NCBI GenBank assembly: GCA_025330725.1
Contig: JAIWND010000018.1
Coordinates: forward strand, 62,001-126,000
Length of the DNA: 64,000 nucleotides
Direction: 5' to 3'
From: Chlamydoabsidia padenii
Taxonomy: Eukaryota > Mucoromycota > Mucoromycetes > Mucorales > Cunninghamellaceae
A program made the translations under genes and the position numbers. This document shows positions 56,222-64,000 of this stretch, in pieces (position 1 is the stretch's first letter; each line of letters opens with the position of its first letter). The notes beneath the pieces are model-generated. The model saw nothing but the letters and a program-made list of their open reading frames with translations. It was not told the DNA's origin and searched no databases.

Positions 56222-57948
56222 CTAAACCACCGGATATTCCTTATCATATTGCCATGCTGGTTCAGGTAATATCAAGGGACAATCCGAACGAGGGACAGAC
56301 AAATTGGCAAATTGATGGAAAGTATTGGCTTGTTGATCACGTCGAGTCAAATAAGGAGTTCCAAATAAAGCATGTAAAGTACTGCTGACCGATGCATGTT
56401 CCAATTGATGAGCTCTAGGCAATACCAGTCCACGTTCAATCCAAGGACTAATCATGATTGCTGGAACACGGATACCTAATGAGTATATAAGGTCATATAA
56501 ACATACTACCTCCTTTTTTTTTTTCTTCATCACTATGTATTCACCTAATCTTGTAAAATCAAAAGTAGGATCCACAATACCATCAGGATTAACCACATTA
56601 CTAGGTGGCGCAACATGATCATAAAACCTATGCTTGTATATAAAGCCATTAGTACTCCCCCCCCTTCTTTTATTATGATATAGACTATTATTACCCTCCA
56701 TGTTCATCCCATACTAGTAAAAATAAGATGGATTCCCATTGTGGGCTTGACCGAATAGATTCATACACCTTTTTATAAAACTGTTCACCACGTCGTAAAT
56801 CATAAAAGGCATTGGCACGAGGATGTTGATCGTTTCGTACCCTATCATCCAGTCCAAACATAGCTGGCTCCAAATAGACATACGAAGGTAATCGCCCAGC
56901 TTGACTGTCCTTATAAAAAGCATCCATGTTTTGATACTTTTGTAACATGGTGGGCCGTCGAAAGTAACGGAATAGACTGGTATATGGGAATGGCGACGCG
57001 GTGTAGATGCCATAGTTTACTGCATGTTGGTCCATCACTTCAAATACTGTTGTCATGTTGTAGCCAATCTTGGGGATATCATTATTGACAATGCCACCCG
57101 AGGTTGCCGCATGTAAAAAGTTTCGATTGGGAAATGTGGAGCCTGGATGGAAAAAAGAGAGGTGGGATGAGTTTTTTTTTTTTTTTTTTGGACAAAGTGG
57201 GATTTGAAATTGTGAAACGTGGATCATTCCAAATCCCGCTTTTCATGCACCCCCCTCGCTTACCAGGTACGCTTGAAAACCATCGCTATAACAAAACCAT
57301 AAACGTGTTAGTATCTACTGACTGCATATACAAGAACCACTTACATCAGAAATAGCATATTCTTGTGCCAAAGTATATAAAACTGGCAGAGTGGACTGAT
57401 TCAGACCTTGCATGATTTCAGACGCATATTTCGGATCCCGATATAAAATAAAGTTTGAAAGAAATCCCCCCATGTTGGGTTTCGCTTGTTTTGAAGGCGA
57501 AGCACCAAATGGAACATCAAAGATGTGTTGATTGTTATCATAGATAAAGTTTTCTGGTTCCTGTGTACTAATGAAAACAAGGTCACATGAGTTAGTCATC
57601 GACTTTGTCTTTCTTTAAGCATCCTCTCTGTCTGTCTTTACTGGAAAAGTCCGTCATGAGTCACACAAAGACGTTGTTTCTTCTTATTGACGGGTTTCAT
57701 TGTATTACACATGGAAGAATTAGAGCCATCTACCTTGGGATTGATTTCTTGGTATTGTCCTCTGTGTGTGATAGAAGGTTAGTGTTGATTGCATGTATAC
57801 GATCTACGCCGCCTTACAAAAAATGATCAAAGCTATGGTTTTCCATCATCAAAACTACCAACGTCTTGATTTTGGACTCGGCATCTGCGTCAATGGCGGG
57901 AATTGAAATCCACAAGCAGCATAATAGTAAATGTATTAATCCTCTCAT
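56222..57948 (-). CDS. secreted phosphoesterase of the phospholipase-C/acid-phosphatase family
   Basis: Phosphoesterase family (PF04185; non-specific PLC/acid phosphatase), probably extracellular. ATG 57948-57946 gives MRGLIHLLLCCLWISIPAID, a signal peptide not visible as one long frame. Exon 1 continues KTLVVLMMENHSFDHFL, the catalytic ENxSFDH motif. Exon 2 (GQYQEINPKVDGSNSSMCN) lies at about 57651-57762, then TQEPENFIYDNNQHIFDVPF, MGGFLSNFILYRDP, SGGIVNNDIPKIGYNMTTVF, the metal-binding VWDEHGG and FYDHVAPPSNVVNPDGI, and IRVPAIMISPWIERG. Stop TAG 56224-56222. Seven or so exons. The intron at about 57145-57263 contains two motif copies in inverted orientation. Confidence 0.88.
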
Positions 57949-58302
57949 TGACAAAAGGTAGGTTAAAAGAGAAGGAAAGGACGAGGGATTTTTTTTTTCT
58001 TTCTTTTAACATGGTAGTCTTGTTGATGATACTTTCTTGTCGGGTTCTGTTCTCCTTTTTATGGCATTGTAGTATATAATCCATCAAAAATGATGCCAAG
58101 TGACGAACACTTTCCTAATCGAATTTTGCATTGATGAGATTAAAAATCAACTGCTTATTAATCTGGGTGGCTTTTTCATTGGTGGAGAGAGGAGAATGTC
58201 AAAAAGGGAAGCTGGGGTCGAACTTTTTTTTTTTCTTCCCTTTCTTTCTTTCTTCCACACCTTCTTTTTTTTTACCCCCCCCCCCGTCCTTCACTCTACA
58301 CT
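57949..58302. other. bidirectional promoter: PLC-like gene (-) and GSH1 (+)
   Basis: Divergent 353-bp spacer with T-rich and C-rich tracts (a C-run near 58276). Only a weak motif-like GCTGGGGTCGAAC near 58210. Shared control is possible but not shown. Confidence 0.4.
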
Positions 58303-60699
58303 ATGGGTCTCTTATCATTGGGTACACCTCTTCACTGGAATGATGCTCACAAATATGCCGACCATGTTCGTACTCATGGTATCAATCAATTCTTGTCAAT
58401 TTACAAGCAACGAAAAGATGACAAGAAGCAAAACTTGCTTTGGGGTGACGAGGTAAGGAACTTTTTTGTGTTTAAAACTGGGGTCCTAATGCTTCCTTTT
58501 TTTTTTTTTCCTTTAAAAGATAGAATACATTGTGGTGAATGTCGACGAGGAAAAACATAATACCAAGTTATCTTTACGTGTGTTTGATATCCTTCCTGGT
58601 TTACAACAACCTGAACTTGATTACAATGGTGGTAAAACAACGTAAGTAGTAATAGTAGGAGGTGGAGGGAAGGGAGAACTAATCATCGTTTACTTGATAA
58701 TGATATTAATAGAGAAGCACCGGCGGCTTTATGGCGACCTGAATATGGACGATACATGCTTGAAAGTACTCCTGGTTTACCTTATGGCGCGACCTTCCGG
58801 GACCTCGTCCAAGTAGAAGATAACATGAAAAGTAGAAGAAGACTGGCGAAATCGGTCATGTATCCTGGTGATATTCCTGTCACTCTAGTAAACTATCCTC
58901 GACTGGGTTGTCCTGATGAATTGATCCCGAAACATGAGCCGAATGGTCAGGCTTGTCAAAGTATGTTTGTCCCTGATGAAATCATCAATCCTCATGCTCG
59001 ATTTCCGTAAGTCTTTTTTTTAATATCTTTATATATCTAACATCTTTACTGTAGTACATTGACTGCTAATATTCGACGTCGCCGTGGATCCAAGGTGGAA
59101 ATCAATATGCCAATCTATCATGACAAGAATACACCTCGTCCATTTATTGACCCTACTATTCCTTGGGACCGGGACTTGTTTGATCATGATAAGGAAGCGA
59201 AACAAGGTGCGGCTAAACCAGATCATATTTATATGGATGCAATGGCTTTTGGTATGGGTTGTTGTTGTCTACAAATCACTTTCCAGGCTTGTAATATTGA
59301 TGAAGCTAGGCGACTTTATGATCAATTGGCTCCTGTGGCTCCTATCATGGTAAGTATCAAAAGAGAAGTAGGGGGGATTAGGTCTAACTATGTGTGTGTG
59401 TGTGTATGTGTAATCCTTTTTTTTTTTTGTTTTTTTGTAGTTGGCTTTAACTGCTGCTACTCCTATCTTCCGTGGTTATCTTGCTGATGTAGACAGTCGT
59501 TGGAATGTCATTGCTGCTAGTGTGGATGATCGTACTCGTGAAGAACGTGGACTGGATGTAAGTACAAGAAGAAGAAGAGGGGAGGGGAAACAGTATGAAT
59601 CATCCGTATTTACTTATATTTAATGAATGTGTAGCCATTAAAGAATAATAAATGGAAAATCAACAAATCTCGATACGACTCCATCGACACATATATCTCA
59701 ACGGATGATACTTACAAGGACAAATACAACGATTTGGATTTGGTATATGACAAGGACATTTATAACAAGTTAATAAAGGATGGTGTGGATGATTTATTGG
59801 CTCGACATTTGGCACATCTCTTTATCCGGGATCCTTTGGTTATCTTTGAAGAATTATTGGAACAAGATGATGAAAAGTCATCAGATCATTTCGAGGTAAA
59901 GTTGAGTCTTTATTGTCCATACTACCACCAACTAATGATCTTGATATAGAATCTTCAATCCACAAATTGGCAAACTGTCCGATTCAAACCACCTCCACCC
60001 AACTCGACCATTGGTTGGCGCGTAGAATTCCGAAGTATGGAAGTCCAATTAACTGATTTTGAAAATGCGGCCTTCTCGGTATTTATTGTCTTATTGACAA
60101 GAGCCATTCTCAGCTTTGGTACAAACTTTTATATCCCCATCTCAAAGGTAATACTTGCACAAAACAAAACAAAATCAACATACTAATATATACACATAAT
60201 TAGGTGGATGAAAACATGCGAACGGCACATCGTCGTGGTGCAGTGACCAATGACAAATTTTACTTTAGAAAGAACATCTTCACATGTAAGTAAACAAACA
60301 AACATATGGTATCATCTAACCGACTCTTTTTTTTTTTAAGCCAAATCGAATCCTACAGACGATGCTTATGAACTGATGACCATGAATGAAATCGTCAATG
60401 GACAAAAAGATGGATTCCCCGGTTTCATTCCCTTGATACACAATTATCTCAACAGTACAAATATTGATATCGAAACCCGGTGCAAATTGACAAAATACCT
60501 GGATCTCATCAGTCGACGGGCTAGTGGGGAATTAATGACAGGCGCAAGTTATCTACGACAATTGGTAATGCAACATCCTGACTATCAACATGACTCGGTG
60601 GTTTCTTCGTCTATTACCTATGATATTGTAAAGGCTGCTGATGATATTGCTCAAGGAAACATCAAGGTCCCTGAACTATTGGGTGATTTTGATCCATGA
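58303..60699 (+). CDS. GSH1: glutamate-cysteine ligase, catalytic subunit
   Basis: ATP-dependent, rate-limiting step of glutathione synthesis in the cytosol. The start [20 protein letters not shown] matches the eukaryotic GCL N-terminus. Then [20 protein letters not shown] (catalytic Glu/metal site), [76 protein letters not shown] and [20 protein letters not shown]. About nine exons with short introns, one having a (TG)n tract near 59391-59408. The stop TGA follows LLGDFDP. All core GCL blocks are present, with full family length. Confidence 0.95.
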
Positions 60700-61392
60700 T
60701 GGTTATTTATTTGTGTACAGACATGCTTTTTTTTTAAATATATATATATATATAATAGTATTACTTTATAATATAGATATATACTTTTTTGATGTTAGAT
60801 AAATAAAATGACAGTTGGTTTAAAGTTGATATTGTTGGGAAATGGCGGCGTTTGAAATGGTAGGTACATGTGCATGAAAAAGAACATCACCCCCCGCATG
60901 GTGGTGACAATGGAATGGATCGATCAGGGGAGTACACCACCAATCATCGAGGCAAAAAGTACTTGTATCTTTTAACTGATACTATTGTTCTTGATCAACC
61001 AAGTCGAGACGAGATCGAAAAAAACAAAACAAAGACCTCTTTACCTCTGCCTGCGATCTCGGGTCGTTCCGGTGGATGCGCCGCATCTATTTTATGTGAT
61101 AAGAAAACTTGACACATCCAAGAAGCGTCAATCTTGACAAGGGTATATATAATTAATTGGTATTGTTTTAATGGACAACAATCTATTTATAAAAGTAACA
61201 TGGTGGTGATCCGGGTGTGAAAAAAAAAAACAATGAACCAAAAAAAGAAAAAGGGGCCTCGTCGGCGATTCAATTATTTTCACTTGATGTCATTTTTTCA
61301 AGGTGGAAACTCCATCTCCTCTTTTTCTTCCCTTTACTTTTTTTTTTTTTTTGCATAGTCCTTTCTTCTTTTTTCTTAATATACCTTGAACG
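60700..61392. other. spacer between GSH1 and DUF4203 gene
   Basis: A (TA)n tract near 60741-60755 and motif copies GGCGGCGTTTGAAA 60844-60857 and TCGGCGATTCAAT 61262-61274. The 80-codon ORF at 60870 looks spurious. Confidence 0.45.
61262..61274 (+). promoter_or_regulatory. recurrent-motif variant upstream of DUF4203 gene
   Basis: TCGGCGATTCAAT ends 118 nt before ATG 61393. Confidence 0.3.
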
Positions 61393-62639
61393 ATGAAATT
61401 AGTTACATTAATACTATCATTGATCTTATTGAATACCTTACTTCTTTATGCATATCCCATCATCGACAATGATCAAACGGGCGTCGCTAATTGGAACCAT
61501 CCGGCCTCAACAACACCAACAACCACTATATATCCTATACCAACAAAATCAAAAACAAGTACACCAACACCAACATCCACTTCATCTAGTCAAAACGATA
61601 CCTGTAAGGCAAACCCCCCCCCTTCCTCTCACCTTATTGACCAGTCCTATTCAATGTTGTAATCCTGTTTGTTTTTTTTTTCTTCTTTTTTTAGATCCAA
61701 TTTATGGAAACGATCATGCCATTACCACTCAAATGGCAGTTCTAGGCTCTGTGTTTATCGCCCTTGGTCTTTATTTAGTGGGATTTGGTTTCAGAGGGTT
61801 TCGTGTTACCCTTGCCGTCTTTGGATTCCTTGCCATCGGTAAACAATACCCAAACAAAACAAGCTAATAAACATCTCTTTCATCTATTCCATTTAGGATT
61901 GGTGACTTGGGTTGGTCTAACAAACTGCCAGCCTTCCACAGGCTATATCAACAATGACATTACCATGATTGTCGTCCCAGCAGGTGTTGGTGTGGTGGGA
62001 GCCATTGTCTTCTTCACACTATGGTACCTTGGCTTTTACCTGATCGGGGCAGTGGGAGGATTGGCGCTGGGACTCTATATCTGTTGCTGGAAAGAAAACC
62101 TGGTGATTGAAAACCTGGTGGCCCGAGCGTGTTTCCTGGCCGGCATGTGTGTTGTCTTTGCCGCTCTCACTTTCTTTTTGGAACGCTATGTGATTCTGTT
62201 TGCCACCAGTTTTGTCGGTGCCTATCTCTTCTTTGTCGGTGTCGATGTCTTGGCACGAACGGGGTATGTGGCGGGTATTCGGTCCATCATTGATCGTAAT
62301 CCACTCCATACCGTGCATTATGTGCTCGATCGCGACGTTTATCTCTTGTTGGCTTTCACCATTGTCTTGTTCTTGATCTCTTTTGGTTGGCAGGCTTTGA
62401 TTAATCATGGAAGGTACTTTGGTATTCGGTATACTCATGGTGGTGGTGGTGGTGGTGGTGGGTTGAAATCCGCTGCGGTCACTGCTCTCGCCGCCGCCGC
62501 AACTGCTGCCGCTGCGACTCATTTGGCTGATGAACATCATTCGTCTCATCACGCTTCACGTGCTCCGTCACCGCCTCATGAAGAGCATCCTCCTCCAGCT
62601 TCCACTCATGAAGACAAGCATGAACATGGTGATCATTAG
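61393..62639 (+). CDS. TM7SF3/TMEM198-type multi-pass membrane protein (DUF4203)
   Basis: Signal peptide MKLVTLILSLILLNTLLLYA, a Thr/Pro-rich extracellular stem, then seven hydrophobic segments of the DUF4203 (PF13886) type: TQMAVLGSVFIALGLYLVGF, GAIVFFTLWYLGFYLIGAVG, GLALGLYICCW, ARACFLAGMCVVFAALTFF, RYVILFATSFVGAYLFFVGV and VYLLLAFTIVLFLISFGWQA. Three exons; the first two introns fall after the Thr-rich stem and after VFGFLAIG. The C-terminus is unusual: a run of eight Gly, an Ala-rich stretch and a His/Glu-rich tail ending HEDKHEHGDH. Biochemical role unknown in fungi. Stop TAG 62637-62639. Confidence 0.8.
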
Positions 62640-63424
62640 GTACATATCATGCAGGATCGAATTGTAAAGCGGCGATTCAAAATAGTAGTATCTTTTTTTT
62701 TTTTTATCAATAAACACCATAATTGTCATTTTTTATGATGATTCTTTTAGACTTAAATAAACACTGGGTTGGGGGGGGGGAAATAAAGAAGGGATTGGGG
62801 GGGGGGAATACCGATCAATGAATGATTAGTATACCATTGATAACCGCTTTGAAAATCATCGGCTGGATTTCAATTTCTTCGACTTGGTCTTGATGCAACT
62901 CACATAGTAGATGGAGGTACACTACAACATATATGTTTTTCTTTTTGTTTAAGAATACATAAAAGTGCTAGTTGTTTCAAAAGTGCGGGGGGGGGGAGTA
63001 CGACGATGGTTCGCCTGGATTCATTCATGCATATGCAAAAGATATTCAACCCCCGATTATCTTTATTATTATTATTTTTATGCAAAGACCCGAATAAATA
63101 ATGTGTAAGACATGATTACAATTTACTTCATAACAATATCCATTTTTATTAATAAAAAGTACAGTATATAAACTAGTTAACTACTATGTTACAGTATGTG
63201 TTCACTTTAGCAAGCATAAGATCCTGTTGTCACACAAGTTTACAGTGGTGTAGAGATTCCAGTATTTATTAAGTAATTAAAAGATTAAGATAAGATGTGT
63301 ATTAAAAGTAAAAAAGAGAATAAATACACCTATTCCAAAAGACATGGTCATAAGATAAAGTTACTCAAAGAAGGATGTAAATAACTATATAATGTAATGG
63401 GGGCGAGTAAGGTATATGGAGTGA

Positions 63425-63459
<35 letters not shown>

Positions 63460-63482
63460 TGATAAAGGGAGGGGGTAAACAA
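62640..63482. other. spacer between convergent genes
   Basis: Contains motif variants GCGGCGATTCAAA 62669-62681 and TTCAACCCCCGAT 63045-63057 (the latter after CATGCATATGCA), three G-runs (62771-62781, 62798-62807, 62987-62996) and a poly-A run at 63430-63456. Confidence 0.5.
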
Positions 63483-64000
63483 CTAGACAAAAGTATGGTA
63501 ATCATCGTCCAGTTCTTGTTGTAAAGATTTCCACCGATGGCATTGTTCAGAGGCCCATTTGTATTGTTGTCGTACGAGATCTTGATACATTAGGGAGATA
63601 AATACTTGTTGCTTGTGCAAGTAAGTCAGTTCGGAAGCCAGGCAAGAATGAATGAATAGTAAACGATGCTGATGGAGTGATTCTCGAACATGATCCTAAA
63701 AAGTCAAAGGGATTAGTACAAACAATAAAGTATATAAAGCAACTCTTTTCATTACCCTTTTCAATATATTGTTAATCTGATTATTCGAGAGTTGCCTTTG
63801 ATGATGATATACCATGGTTGGCAAGATCTGTGCTGATGGCACTGTCGGTTGATTGTCAATGATCATTTGTGCAGCAATGGATTTGGGAATAGTATGTTGT
63901 TGATCGGCAATGGTTTCTAATAGTTGATCCCTCCTGTTGAGCATGTCTTTAAAGGATATAAATAGATGACGATGATAATTGAGTTGTTCGGTAAATGTGT
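63483..64000 (-). CDS. C-terminal part of an unidentified coiled-coil protein
   Basis: The gene continues past the right edge. On the minus strand FTEQLNYHRHLFISFKDMLN and RRDQLLETIADQQHTIPKSI run to an intron near 63694-63760. The last exon reads DHVRESLHQHRLLFIHSCLA, SELTYLHKQQVFISLMYQDL and VRQQYKWASEQCHRWKSLQQ, ending at TAG 63485-63483. Long amphipathic helices suggest a BAR- or coiled-coil-type C-terminus (sorting nexins come to mind), but I do not recognise the family. Confidence 0.6.

Noticed and set aside
57896..57912. GGCGGGAATTGAAATCC as a further copy of the recurrent motif
   Set aside because: It lies in the signal-peptide coding exon of the phosphoesterase (ISIPAID) and has an extra base; counted as coincidence. 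TTTCAAACCCCGCC at 47139 (coding in the bHLH gene) was left out for the same reason.
60870..61112. 80-codon frame between GSH1 and the DUF4203 gene
   Set aside because: Polar, without any recognisable motif, and does not join neighbouring exons; considered chance.
7737..63057. tRNA genes, because TTCAAATCCCGC resembles a T-arm/B box
   Set aside because: No copy is preceded by an A box, anticodon stem and paired acceptor ends at tRNA spacing, so no tRNA gene is called anywhere in the window.

Overview
The window is nuclear DNA of a filamentous fungus, most likely Mucoromycota and probably Mucorales. The case rests on short introns (about 50-140 nt) with GTAAGT-type donors and CTAAT-like branch sites, AT-rich spacers full of poly-T and triplet repeats, and a gene set typical of fungi (SHR3, VMA22, AVT-type transporters, LAG1, UAP1, PLC-type phosphoesterase). 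The genus is not determined.

Left block, 1-24.2 kb, is gene-dense: the 3' end of an XPR1/SYG1 phosphate exporter (+), CDC27/APC3 (+), MMS2 ubiquitin E2 variant (-), LARP1 (-), geranylgeranyltransferase-I beta (-), ETF-beta (-), a decayed Tc1/mariner element with TA duplication and about 115-bp terminal inverted repeats (15.95-17.70 kb), UAP1 (+), SHR3 (+), VMA22 (+) and an AVT-type amino-acid transporter (-).

Middle block, 24.2-46.8 kb, is repeat-rich. It holds an apparently intact, recently inserted Ty3/gypsy element (identical 135-bp LTRs, 4-bp duplication, one 1368-codon gag-pol frame), tandem families of roughly 220-bp repeats, a hairpin about 4.1 kb long (arms 31.36-32.83 and about 33.99-35.50 kb) with a third copy at 42.0-42.85 kb, a gene with five tandemly duplicated exons and about 47 copies of a 24-nt repeat, an orphan RCC1-repeat exon, and a broken, multi-exon TnpB/Fanzor-like gene (43.1-45.5 kb) next to a truncated mariner end.

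Right block, 46.8-64 kb, is gene-dense again: a bHLH factor, a secreted/mucin-like membrane protein, a FAD oxidoreductase, a second AVT transporter (with a predicted 1-nt exon), ceramide synthase, a phospholipase-C-like phosphoesterase, glutamate-cysteine ligase, a DUF4203/TM7SF3-like membrane protein and the 3' end of an unidentified gene. There are no operons. The functions are housekeeping (phosphate, amino acid and vacuole homeostasis, sphingolipid, glutathione, ubiquitin and translation control) and are not obviously one pathway.

The strongest genome-wide signal is a short motif of the form CGG(G/C)(A/G)TTTGAA and its reverse TTCAAATCCCG. It recurs over 30 times in spacers and introns, often 80-120 bp upstream of start codons, and is embedded in the repeat families of the middle block.
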